From Pseudomonas ceruminis (GTDB taxonomy: Bacteria > Pseudomonadota > Gammaproteobacteria > Pseudomonadales > Pseudomonadaceae), in the NCBI RefSeq assembly GCF_021602025.1, contig NZ_BQHW01000009.1, positions 1 to 64,000 on the forward strand: a stretch of DNA of 64,000 bases, given 5' to 3'. The notes beneath the pieces are model-generated. The model worked only from the letters and a program-made list of their open reading frames with translations. It was not told the DNA's origin and did no database searches. This document shows positions 38,255-47,049 of the stretch, piece after piece. Each line of letters starts with the position of its first letter. Position 1 is the first letter of the stretch. Position numbers and translations under genes: made by a program.

Positions 38255-40495
38255 TCAGAAGGAAATATTCAAGGAAGCAAAGACCGCTCGGCCCGGCTGG
38301 TTATAGGTATTGGCCCCCGAACTGCTGGCATTGCCACCGCGCAGGATCTGCTTGTCGAACACGTTGTTCACGCCCACCCGCACGTCATAGTTGGCGTTGA
38401 ACCTGTACCCGGCGCTCACATCCACCAGGCCGTACGCCTCGACATCCTGCTGGGCCTCTGCGTCGTAGTGTTCCTGGGTGCGGTAGTTGTAGGACGGCGA
38501 CTTTTGCTTGCCGTAATAGGTGCCTGCCACCTGGAACGACAGCTTGTCGGTAGCGCGCCAGTCGAGGGTGCTGTTGACCGTGTACTCGGGGATCACCGAC
38601 AGCGGCTCGCCCGTTTCGCGGTTGTCGTTGTCGAGCATCCAGGTCAGGTTGGTGTTCCAGTCCAGGGTCGGGGCCAGTTCAATGAACAGGTTGCCCTCGA
38701 TCCCTTCCACCCGTGCCTTGCCGGCGTTCTCCCATTGGGTAACACGGCGGCCGTTGTTGATGGTGTACAGCACATCGGTGTCGCCGATGATCTTGTTCTT
38801 GTAATCGTTGCGGAAGTACGTCGCACTGGTGCGCCAGGTACCACGGTCATACAGCAGGCCGATTTCCTTGTTGACGCTGATTTCCGGCTTGAGGTCGGCG
38901 TTGCCCTGCAGGTAGCAGCCACCGGCATTGCTCTGTTGCACGCTGCAGCCATTGCCGCGGCTGTAGAGCAGGTAGTTGGGGTTGGACTGGTACAGGTTGG
39001 GCACCTTGTACGCACGGGCGATTCCGCCCTTGACCGACAACGCCTCGGTCAGCTTGTGCGACAGGTTGAGGCTTGGGCTGAAGTTGTCCCCGAACGTTTC
39101 GTGGTGGTCGAAGCGCAGGCCGGGGGTGACGGTGGTATTGCCGACAATGAGGTTGTCTTCGACAAACAGCGCGTAGCTCTTGGCGGTCATCTTCGAATCA
39201 CTGCGGTCGAAACCGCTGATCACATCATTGCCGCCACCGCTGGGGTCGAAACTCTGCGGGCGGAATGAGCCCTGGTCGTTGAGCGACTCGTACAGGTATT
39301 CGCCGCCGAGGGTCAGCACATGCTCGGTGCTGCCCATGGCGAACGGCAGGTTGACCTCACTGGCAAGGCGCGTGTTACGCAGCCGCGACATGGCCGCACC
39401 GCTGTCATTGATCGCGCCTTCCGGGCCGCCGGCCAGGCCTTCGTTGAGGCGCCAGTTGCGCACGTACTCATAGGCCAGGGTGGTCTTGCTGGTGCCCCAG
39501 GTGAAGTCGCCCAGGTGAGTCAGGTCATAGGTGTTGCGCTGCATGACGTTGGTCTCGTGGCCATACAAGCTGGAGATCAGGTCGAGGTTGCCACCGCCGT
39601 TACTGTTCATGGTGTCGCCCGCATAGATATTGCCCTGGCGGCTGTAGCCGGCGCTGGCTTCCAGGCGATGCTCGTCGTTCAGCTTCCAGCTCAGCAGGCC
39701 GTTGATGTCCTTGTTGCGCACACCCTCACGGCCAGCCACCAGCGCGCTGTTGGCGTGGTCGGCGTTGATGTCCAGGTCGTCGGCGTCGGTCTTCGCCAGG
39801 CCACCGTACAAACGGAAACCAAGGTCGTCGGTGAGCCCGCCGCTGAGGTTGAAGTTGGCCCGGCGGCTGGCGCCTTCGGCGCTGTCTTCGGGCATCTGTG
39901 TGTAGAGGTTGAGGTTGCCCTTGAGTTCGTCGGTGGGGCGCTTGGTGATGATGTTCACCACACCGCCCATGGCACCGGACCCGTAACGTGCAGCCGCCGG
40001 GCCACGCAGGATCTCGATGCGCTCGACCGCCTCGGCCGGCACCCAGTTGGTTTCGCCACGGGTATCGCGGGCACCGTTCCAGCCATAGCGCACCGCATTG
40101 CGCGCGCTGGACGGCTTGCCGTCGATGAGGATCAGGGTGTTCTCCGGCCCCATGCCGCGCAGGTCGATCTGACGGTTGTTGCCACGCGCACCGCTGGCAC
40201 TGTTGCCGGTCAGGTTGACCCCGGGCTCGCGGCGGATGATGTCGGACAGGTCGTTGGCCGGCGGGCGACGCTGGATGTCTTCTGCCGTGATCACCGACGA
40301 CCCCAGCGCCTGACGGGCCTCGCGCTCGGCGGTCACCAGGGTGTCCTGGATCACCAGCGCGCTGTCGGGCACCGGTACTGCCAGCACCTCACCGGTGCGC
40401 CGCTCCTCGCCTTCGGCTGCGGTCGCCATCATGGCCGGCGATGCCAGTGCGACAAACGCCAGGGCCAGGCTGTTGGGTGAGGTTCTTGACTGCAT
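38255..40495 (-). CDS. TonB-dependent catecholate siderophore receptor, FepA/PfeA type
   Basis: A 746-residue outer-membrane receptor. A signal peptide (about 1-27) precedes a TonB-box region (QDTLVTAE near residue 50), the plug domain (about 55-190), and a 22-strand barrel ending in the typical aromatic terminus VFASLNISF. The plug has the FepA signatures RRPPANDLSDIIRREPGVNL, GARGNNRQIDLRGMGPENTL, DTRGETNWVPAE and RGPAAARYGSGAMGGVVNI, so enterobactin or related catecholates are the likely ligands. AGGAGAT precedes the ATG. A probable Fur box lies about 110 bases upstream. Confidence 0.93.
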   Translation of the reverse strand: MQSRTSPNSLALAFVALASPAMMATAAEGEERRTGEVLAVPVPDSALVIQDTLVTAEREARQALGSSVITAEDIQRRPPANDLSDIIRREPGVNLTGNSASGARGNNRQIDLRGMGPENTLILIDGKPSSARNAVRYGWNGARDTRGETNWVPAEAVERIEILRGPAAARYGSGAMGGVVNIITKRPTDELKGNLNLYTQMPEDSAEGASRRANFNLSGGLTDDLGFRLYGGLAKTDADDLDINADHANSALVAGREGVRNKDINGLLSWKLNDEHRLEASAGYSRQGNIYAGDTMNSNGGGNLDLISSLYGHETNVMQRNTYDLTHLGDFTWGTSKTTLAYEYVRNWRLNEGLAGGPEGAINDSGAAMSRLRNTRLASEVNLPFAMGSTEHVLTLGGEYLYESLNDQGSFRPQSFDPSGGGNDVISGFDRSDSKMTAKSYALFVEDNLIVGNTTVTPGLRFDHHETFGDNFSPSLNLSHKLTEALSVKGGIARAYKVPNLYQSNPNYLLYSRGNGCSVQQSNAGGCYLQGNADLKPEISVNKEIGLLYDRGTWRTSATYFRNDYKNKIIGDTDVLYTINNGRRVTQWENAGKARVEGIEGNLFIELAPTLDWNTNLTWMLDNDNRETGEPLSVIPEYTVNSTLDWRATDKLSFQVAGTYYGKQKSPSYNYRTQEHYDAEAQQDVEAYGLVDVSAGYRFNANYDVRVGVNNVFDKQILRGGNASSSGANTYNQPGRAVFASLNISF

Positions 40496-40604
40496 GGGTA
40501 CATCTCCTGCGACTCGTGGGCGAAAGGGCACATCCCTGCCAGGAAGCCGGGGGCCTTCGCCCACCGGCCCCGCGAACTGCTTGGGGGCCAACAGGGTGGG
40601 TAAA

Positions 40605-40623
40605 TATAGTGATTCTCAATTGT
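40605..40623. promoter_or_regulatory. Probable Fur box between the receptor gene and the MFS gene
   Basis: The 19 bases TATAGTGATTCTCAATTGT match the Fur consensus GATAATGATAATCATTATC at 11 positions by my count, including the central GAT and TCA cores. The location about 110 bases upstream of the receptor operon fits iron repression. Confidence 0.65.
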
Positions 40624-40822
40624 GATTAAATCTTATTTACGAAATTTACATGTTTGTAACGGAACTTGTCTAAAGACTGGGATCAAGGCCGACGCATCCC
40701 TTTCTGGCGCCGCCCGATCACGTCTGCATATCGCAGCGTCTCGCGCCCTGCCCGCTCATCCGATTTGCATCCTGCCGATTGGCTCCTACAGTTTCGAACG
40801 TAACCACACTGCCGAGGGGACG

Positions 40823-42025
40823 ATGCGCAGCGTCGAGAAAAACCCGCACAGGGTCACCGCCCAGGCTTTGCCAAAGATCCCCCGCAGCGTCTGGGCGCTG
40901 GGCCTGGTGTCGATGTGCATGGACATTTCCTCGGAGATGATCCACGCCCTGCTGCCGCTGTACATGGTCACTGTCCTCGGCACGTCGGTGGTGGCGGTGG
41001 GTGTAATCGAAGGCATCGCCGAGGCGACCGCGTCGATCACCAAGGTCTTCTCCGGCGCCCTCAGCGACCGTCTGGGCAAGCGCAAGCTGCTGACGGTGCT
41101 GGGCTATGGCCTGGGTGCACTGACCAAACCGGTGTTCCCCCTGGCGTCGGGGCTGGACTGGCTGATCGGGGCGCGCTTCGTCGACCGTATCGGCAAGGGT
41201 ATCCGCGGTGCGCCGCGGGATGCGCTGGTGGCCGATGTGACGCCGGCCGAGCTGCGTGGCGCGGCGTTCGGCCTGCGCCAGGCGCTGGACACTGTCGGTG
41301 CCTTCCTGGGGCCATTGCTGGCGATCGGGCTGATGTGGCTGACCGCGAGCCATTTCCAGACGGTGTTCTGGGTGGCAGTGATCCCCGCCTTTCTTGCCGT
41401 CTACATCCTGGTCGCCTTCGTACACGAGCCCCAGGCACCACACTCGACGCAGCCGGTGCGCATGCCGTTGGCCTGGGGTGAACGGGTGCGGCTGGGGCCG
41501 GCCTATTGGCGGCTGACCGGCTTGGCCATGGCTTTCACGCTGGCGCGCTTCAGCGAAGCCTTTTTACTGCTGCGTGCGCAAGACATGGGCCTGGCACCGC
41601 TATGGGCACCGGCAGTGCTGGTATTGATGGCACTGGCCTACTCGCTGTCGGCTTACCCGGCCGGGGTCCTCTCGGACCGTGCCGGCCGCCGTGGCGTGCT
41701 GATGATCGGTCTTGCCCTGCTCGTCACCGCCGACCTGCTGCTGGCCCTGATGCCGGGCTGGTCAGGTCTGGTACTGGGCGTGGTGGCCTGGGGGCTGCAC
41801 CTTGGCTTTACCCAGGGCATCTTCGCCGCCCTGATCGCCGACAGCGCCCCCGTCAACCTGCGCGGCACCGCCTTCGGTCTGTTCAACCTGCTGACCGGCG
41901 TCGCCCTGCTGGTGGCCAGTGTGGTGGCCGGGCTGTTGTGGGATGGGGTCGGCTTCCAAGCTACCTTTCTGGTCGGCGCCGGGTTCGCGGGGGCTACCTT
42001 GGTGGGTGTGGGTACGTTGCGTTAA
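40823..42025 (+). CDS. MFS transporter
   Basis: A 400-residue, 12-helix major facilitator. The loop 2-3 signature is SGALSDRLGKRK and the corresponding C-half motif is PAGVLSDRAGRRG. The N-terminus MDISSEMIHALLPLYM is common in a family of bacterial MFS proteins of unknown substrate. ATG at 40823 with GAGGGG upstream is chosen over the long open extension. It is divergent from the siderophore receptor and shares the Fur-box region, so a role in siderophore or iron-chelate movement is possible but unproven. Confidence 0.85.
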   Translation: MRSVEKNPHRVTAQALPKIPRSVWALGLVSMCMDISSEMIHALLPLYMVTVLGTSVVAVGVIEGIAEATASITKVFSGALSDRLGKRKLLTVLGYGLGALTKPVFPLASGLDWLIGARFVDRIGKGIRGAPRDALVADVTPAELRGAAFGLRQALDTVGAFLGPLLAIGLMWLTASHFQTVFWVAVIPAFLAVYILVAFVHEPQAPHSTQPVRMPLAWGERVRLGPAYWRLTGLAMAFTLARFSEAFLLLRAQDMGLAPLWAPAVLVLMALAYSLSAYPAGVLSDRAGRRGVLMIGLALLVTADLLLALMPGWSGLVLGVVAWGLHLGFTQGIFAALIADSAPVNLRGTAFGLFNLLTGVALLVASVVAGLLWDGVGFQATFLVGAGFAGATLVGVGTLR

Positions 42026-42027
42026 AC

Positions 42028-43845
42028 CTATACCGGAATCTCGACTTCCGGCCGCTGCTCCAGCAACGACCACCCCCCTTGCCCGTCTACTTCCAGCCGA
42101 TGGGTATGGAACCCCGCCAGCGTGCTGCGGTGGCCGACACTCACCAGCAAGGTCTGCGGCATCTCGCTGCGCAACAGCGAATACAGCGCATGCTCCAGCC
42201 CTTCATCCATCGCCGAGGTGGACTCGTCGAGAAACACCACGTGCGGCCGGTTGAACAGCACCCGGGCGAATGCCAGCCGCTGCTGCTCACCGACTGACAG
42301 GATATGCGACCAGTCGCAGCTCACCTCCAGCCGTTCAGCCAAGTGGGCCAGGTTGACCTGGCGCAGGGCCTGCTGCATGCGCCCATGGTCCTGCGGCGCT
42401 GCATCGGCCGGGTAGGCAATGGCGGTACGCAGGTCACCCAGGGGCAGATAAGGGCGCTGCGAAAGGAACAGCGCCTCGGTGCCGATGGGCCGCCCGACCT
42501 CGCCCTCAGCGTAGGGCCACAAGCCAGCCAGGGCACGCAACAAGGTGGTCTTGCCGCTGCCCGAAGGGCCTTTGATCAGCAACGCCTGGCCAGCGTGCAG
42601 GCGCAGGTCGAGGTCGGCGATCAACGCGTGACCGTCGGGGCGGCGGACCTGTAGGCCGACGATATCCAGGGCCTGGGTCTGCGCCTTGGTACTGACCCGC
42701 GGCAGTTCGCTGGCCTGCTGGTTGGCATCGAGAAAACCGGTCAGACGGTCGAGCGTGGCGCGGTACTGGGCGAAGGTATCGTAGGACTCACGGAAGAACG
42801 ACAGCGAATCCTGAACCTGGCCAAACGCCTGAGACGTCTGCATGACATCGCCGAGCTTGATCGCGCCACTGAAAAACCGCGGTGCCTGAAGGATGAACGG
42901 GAACACCACGGCGACCTGGCTGACGCCCAGGTTGAAGCCGCTGAACTTCAGGTTTCGGAACACCAGCGCCCACACGTTGATGATCAGCGCACCAAAGCGG
43001 CCAAGCAACGTCGCCCGCTCGACCGGCGCGCCTTGGTAAAAGGCAACGTTTTCAGCGTTTTCACGCAGGCGCATCAACGCGTAACGAAAGTTGGCGGTGA
43101 GTTTTTCGTTGAGGAAGTTCAGGCGGATCAACGGCCGCCCAAGGCGGAAGGCGATCCAGGTGGCGATCAACACATAGACGTATACCGCGAACACCATCGC
43201 CCGTGGGATTTCCACACCCGCCACCGCCAACGGCGCCGACAGGCCCCAGAGAATACCGGTGAAGGCCACCAGCGACACCAGGGCGCTGACGGCACCGAGG
43301 GCCAGCGACACGGAGTTACTGACGAACGCGTTGACGTCGAGTTCGATACGCTGGTCGGGGTTGTCCACGGGCTCTGCAAGGAACTGCCCACGGTAGTAGG
43401 CATCGCCGTGCATCCAGTCACTGGTCAAGCGTTCGGTCAGCCAGACTCGCCAGCGGATGCTGAAGGCCTGGGTCACGTAGAACGTGAGCAGTGAGCGCAG
43501 CACATGCAGGGTAGCCAGTACCGCAAACACCCCAAGCAGGTACCAGAAGGCCGTTTGGTCGAGGGCTTGCAGGGCACTGTAGAAGCCGTTGTACCAGAAC
43601 GAGAACAGCACGTTCATGCGCACCGAAAACAGCGTCAGGACCAGCAGCGCGGCAAACACCAGCAGTGGCCGCCAACTGCGCCTGAAGGTGAAATACGGGC
43701 CGGCGAGCTGCCAGAACTGGCCGCCCCAGCGCGTGTACCTCACGGCCAAGGTCGCGCAAAGGGTAAAGCCGATCAATGTGATGAACGAGGCGATTGCAAG
43801 CCAGCTCAGGCTCTCTTGCAGGGCCTGGTGCCAGTTCATGTCCAT
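42028..43845 (-). CDS. ABC transporter, fused permease/ATPase of SbmA/YddA type
   Basis: A 605-residue protein. The membrane domain (about 1-330, ABC_membrane_2/SbmA-BacA class with six helices) is followed by an ABC ATPase (about 385-590) with Walker A GPSGSGKTT, signature SVGEQQRLA and Walker B VFLDESTSAMD. Relatives include peroxisomal fatty-acyl-CoA carriers and YddA; some lie beside siderophore genes. The ATG at 43845 (MDMNW) or 43839 (MNW) could be used; neither has a strong ribosome site. The stop lies two bases from the MFS stop (convergent). Confidence 0.87.
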   Translation of the reverse strand: MDMNWHQALQESLSWLAIASFITLIGFTLCATLAVRYTRWGGQFWQLAGPYFTFRRSWRPLLVFAALLVLTLFSVRMNVLFSFWYNGFYSALQALDQTAFWYLLGVFAVLATLHVLRSLLTFYVTQAFSIRWRVWLTERLTSDWMHGDAYYRGQFLAEPVDNPDQRIELDVNAFVSNSVSLALGAVSALVSLVAFTGILWGLSAPLAVAGVEIPRAMVFAVYVYVLIATWIAFRLGRPLIRLNFLNEKLTANFRYALMRLRENAENVAFYQGAPVERATLLGRFGALIINVWALVFRNLKFSGFNLGVSQVAVVFPFILQAPRFFSGAIKLGDVMQTSQAFGQVQDSLSFFRESYDTFAQYRATLDRLTGFLDANQQASELPRVSTKAQTQALDIVGLQVRRPDGHALIADLDLRLHAGQALLIKGPSGSGKTTLLRALAGLWPYAEGEVGRPIGTEALFLSQRPYLPLGDLRTAIAYPADAAPQDHGRMQQALRQVNLAHLAERLEVSCDWSHILSVGEQQRLAFARVLFNRPHVVFLDESTSAMDEGLEHALYSLLRSEMPQTLLVSVGHRSTLAGFHTHRLEVDGQGGWSLLEQRPEVEIPV

Positions 43846-43978
43846 GGTAGGTATCCGTGACGAATGTTTCCGCGAGCGTAGCATTGCGCTGGGTGGGGCC
43901 TGGCAAACATGACGGACATTTCATTTTTGTTCCAGAAGCTAACGCCATTCCTGTGGCCACGCGGCGTACAAGCAAACG

Positions 43979-44182
43979 CTAAGTCAATGCCTCCACCACC
44001 TTAGGGTCCACCCCCTCCCCCGCATTCGCCTCGATCCAATCCCCCAACTGCCGGCGCATCGCCGGCGTCCAAAAGCTCTGCAAGTGCTGCCGCACCCCCT
44101 TCACTGCCAAGCCATGATCAGGCTCGCTGTCAAAGTAGTGGGCAATCTGGTTGGCCATCTTGACCAGGTTGCCGCTGCTCAT
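43979..44182 (-). CDS. fdsD: Formate dehydrogenase delta subunit
   Basis: A 67-residue protein of the FdsD family (LVKMANQIAHYFDSEPDHGLAVKG... HLQSFWTPAMRRQL). It is needed for assembly or stability of the NAD-dependent molybdenum formate dehydrogenase. Its ATG overlaps the fdsA stop (ATGA). In Cupriavidus a fdsC (fdhD-like) gene lies between fdsA and fdsD; here it is missing. Confidence 0.9.
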   Translation of the reverse strand: MSSGNLVKMANQIAHYFDSEPDHGLAVKGVRQHLQSFWTPAMRRQLGDWIEANAGEGVDPKVVEALT

Positions 44183-47049
44183 CGGCGCACCTCGGCGTGT
44201 TTCGCACAATGGCGCTCCTCGAGCAAACGCCGCTGCTCATCGCTGAAGTCCTGATAGCGTTTCTGCCACTGCGACGGTTGGAACACCTTCATCACCTGCA
44301 CCGCCGTGACCTTGTACTCGGGGCAGTTGGTGGCCCAGTCGGAATTGTCTGTGGTGATTACGTTGGCGCCGGACTCGGGGAAGTGGAAGGTGGTGTACAC
44401 CACCCCCGGCGCCACCCGGCCACTGACCTTGGCGCGCAACACCGTCTGCCCGGCGCGGCTGCCGATACCGACCCAGTCGCCGTCACGGATGCCGCGGCTT
44501 TCGGCATCGCTCGGGTGGATTTCCAGGCGGTCGGCATCATGCCAGGCGACGTTGCCGGTGCGCCGGGTCTGGGCGCCGACGTTGTACTGGCTGAGGATGC
44601 GCCCAGTGGTCAGCAGCAGCGGGTAACGGTGGTTGACCTTCTCGTCCGTGGGCACGTAACCGGTGAGCATGAAACGCCCCTTGCCGCGCACGAACTGATC
44701 GATATGCAGGGTTGGCGTGCCGTCGGGCGCGGCATCGTTGCAGGGCCACTGCAGGCTGCCGTGGCGGTCGAGCTCGGCGTAGCTGACGCGGTGGAAGCTC
44801 GGCGTCAGGCGGGCGATTTCGTCCATGATTTCGCCAGGGTGGCGGTAGCGCATCGGGTAGCCCAGGGCGTTGGCCAGGGCTACGGTGGCTTCCCAGTCGG
44901 CCTTGCCCGCCAGCGGCTCCATGACCTTGCGTACCCGCGAAATACGCCGCTCGGCATTGGTGAAGGTGCCGTCCTTCTCCAGGAACGAGCTGCCCGGCAG
45001 GAACACATGGGCGAATTTGGCCGTCTCGTTGAGAAAGATGTCCTGCACCACCACGCACTCCATGGCGCGCAGCGCTGCGGTGACGTGCTGGGTGTTGGGG
45101 TCGCTCTGGGCGATGTCCTCGCCCTGGCAGTACAGCGCCTTGAAGCTGCCATCCAGCGCCGCCTCGAACATGTTGGGGATACGCAGACCTGGGTCGGGCT
45201 GCAAGGTCACGCCCCAGGCCTGCTCGAACTCGGCTCGCACCGCCTCGTTGGAGATGTGCCGATAGCCTGGCAGTTCATGGGGGAACGAGCCCATGTCGCA
45301 CGAACCCTGCACGTTATTCTGGCCACGCAGCGGGTTCACCCCTACCCCCTCACGGCCGATGTTGCCGGTGGCCATGGCCAAATTGGCGATGCCCATCACT
45401 GCGGTGCTGCCCTGGCTGTGTTCGGTCACTCCCAGGCCGTAGTAGATCGCCGCGTTGCCAGCGCTGGCATAGAGCCTGGCGGCAGCGCGTATCTGTTCGG
45501 CCGGCACGCCACAAACGGGGCCTAGCACCTCAGGGGCGTTGTCCGGCAGGCTGACGAAGGCGCGCCAGCGCGCAAAGTCCTCGGGTTCACAACGGGCATC
45601 GATGAAGCGTTGCGCCAGCAGGCCCTCCGTGACGATCACATGGGCCAAGGCGTTGAGCATGGCCACGTTGGTGCCTGGGCGCAGCTGCAAGTGCAACTCG
45701 GCACGGGCGTGGGGCGAGTCCACCAGGTCGATGCGTCGGGGGTCGATGACGATAAGCCGCGCGCCCTGGCGCAGGCGGCGCTTGAGCTGCGAGCCGAACA
45801 CCGGGTGAGCGTCAGTGGGGTTGGCACCGATCACCAGGACTACATCGGCCTGCATCACCGAATCGAAGCCCTGTGTACCGGCCGATTCACCCAGGGTCTG
45901 CTTGAGGCCATAGCCGGTGGGCGAATGGCAGACCCGCGCACAGGTGTCGACGTTGTTGTTGCCAAACGCCGTACGCACCAGTTTCTGCACCAGGTAGGCT
46001 TCTTCATTGGTACAGCGGCTGGAGGTGATGCCACCAATCGAGTCGCGCCCGTACTTGAGCTGGATACGCCGCAACTCGCGGGCCGCATAAGTGACCGCTT
46101 CCTCCCAGCTGACTTCCTGCCAGGGGTCTTCCAGGCGTTTGCGAATCATCGGCGTGGTAATACGGTCCGGGTGGGTCGCATAGCCCCAGGCGAAGCGGCC
46201 CTTGACACAGGCGTGCCCATGGTTGGCGCCGCCGTTCTTGTCCGGGACCATGCGTACCAGCTGGTCGCCTTTCATTTCGGCACGGAACGAGCAGCCGACA
46301 CCACAGTAGGCGCACGTGGTAATCACCGCCCGCTCCGGCTGGCCGCGCTCGACCAGGCTTTTTTCGGTCAGCGTGGCGGTTGGGCAGGCCTGCACGCAAG
46401 CACCGCACGACACGCATTCGGAGCTGAGGAAGTCGTCACCCCCCGCCGCGGCCACCCGCGAGGCGAAACCGCGGCCGGTGAGGGTCAGGGCGAAGGTGCC
46501 CTGGATGTCTTCGCAGGCGCGCACGCAGCGGCTGCAAACGATGCATTTGCTGGGTTCGTAGTCGAAATACGGGTTGGACACGTCCTTGTGCTCGGCCAGG
46601 TGGTTGGCACCGTCATAGCCGTAACGCACCTCGCGCAGGCCGACCTGGCCGGCGACCGTCTGCAGTTCACAGTTGCCGTTGGCCGAGCAGGTCAGGCAGT
46701 CGAGGGGGTGGTCGGAGATGTACAGCTCCATGACGTTGCGTCGCAGGCCAGCCAGGCGCGGCGTTTGCGTGCGCACCACCATGCCTTCGCTGACCGGCGT
46801 GGTGCAGGATGCCGGGTAGCCGCGCATGCCGTCGATCTCGACCATGCACAAACGGCACGAACCAAAAGCTTCCAGGCTGTCGGTGGCGCAGAGCTTGGGG
46901 ATGCTGGTGCCGAGCAGGGCCGCAGCACGCATCACGGAAGTGCCGGCCGGCACCCTGATGCTACGCCCATCGATGCTCAGGCTGACCTGCACGGCGTTGT
47001 GGCGCTCGGGCGTGCCGAGATCGGTCTCAGGGTCGAAGTAATTGATCAC
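44179..47049 (-). CDS. fdsA: NAD-dependent formate dehydrogenase alpha subunit (molybdenum)
   Basis: A 956-residue catalytic subunit oxidising formate to CO2. In order: a 2Fe-2S domain (Cys in LCATDS, GSCRLCM, ASCTT), the His-Cys3 cluster motif (HPLDCLTCSANGNC), two 4Fe-4S motifs (CIVCSRCVRAC and CVSCGACVQAC), the molybdopterin-side cluster (CAYCGVGC... HACVKG) and the molybdenum-ligand Cys in VCHSPTGYGL, so it is a Cys and not a selenocysteine enzyme. The start is GTG overlapping the fdsB stop (GTGA) with GGAGG upstream. The C-terminal MopB cap domain is complete. Confidence 0.96.
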   Translation of the reverse strand: MINYFDPETDLGTPERHNAVQVSLSIDGRSIRVPAGTSVMRAAALLGTSIPKLCATDSLEAFGSCRLCMVEIDGMRGYPASCTTPVSEGMVVRTQTPRLAGLRRNVMELYISDHPLDCLTCSANGNCELQTVAGQVGLREVRYGYDGANHLAEHKDVSNPYFDYEPSKCIVCSRCVRACEDIQGTFALTLTGRGFASRVAAAGGDDFLSSECVSCGACVQACPTATLTEKSLVERGQPERAVITTCAYCGVGCSFRAEMKGDQLVRMVPDKNGGANHGHACVKGRFAWGYATHPDRITTPMIRKRLEDPWQEVSWEEAVTYAARELRRIQLKYGRDSIGGITSSRCTNEEAYLVQKLVRTAFGNNNVDTCARVCHSPTGYGLKQTLGESAGTQGFDSVMQADVVLVIGANPTDAHPVFGSQLKRRLRQGARLIVIDPRRIDLVDSPHARAELHLQLRPGTNVAMLNALAHVIVTEGLLAQRFIDARCEPEDFARWRAFVSLPDNAPEVLGPVCGVPAEQIRAAARLYASAGNAAIYYGLGVTEHSQGSTAVMGIANLAMATGNIGREGVGVNPLRGQNNVQGSCDMGSFPHELPGYRHISNEAVRAEFEQAWGVTLQPDPGLRIPNMFEAALDGSFKALYCQGEDIAQSDPNTQHVTAALRAMECVVVQDIFLNETAKFAHVFLPGSSFLEKDGTFTNAERRISRVRKVMEPLAGKADWEATVALANALGYPMRYRHPGEIMDEIARLTPSFHRVSYAELDRHGSLQWPCNDAAPDGTPTLHIDQFVRGKGRFMLTGYVPTDEKVNHRYPLLLTTGRILSQYNVGAQTRRTGNVAWHDADRLEIHPSDAESRGIRDGDWVGIGSRAGQTVLRAKVSGRVAPGVVYTTFHFPESGANVITTDNSDWATNCPEYKVTAVQVMKVFQPSQWQKRYQDFSDEQRRLLEERHCAKHAEVRR

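Noticed and set aside
39320-40480. Open frame of 386 codons on the plus strand
   Set aside because: Antisense to the TonB-dependent receptor; no start signal.
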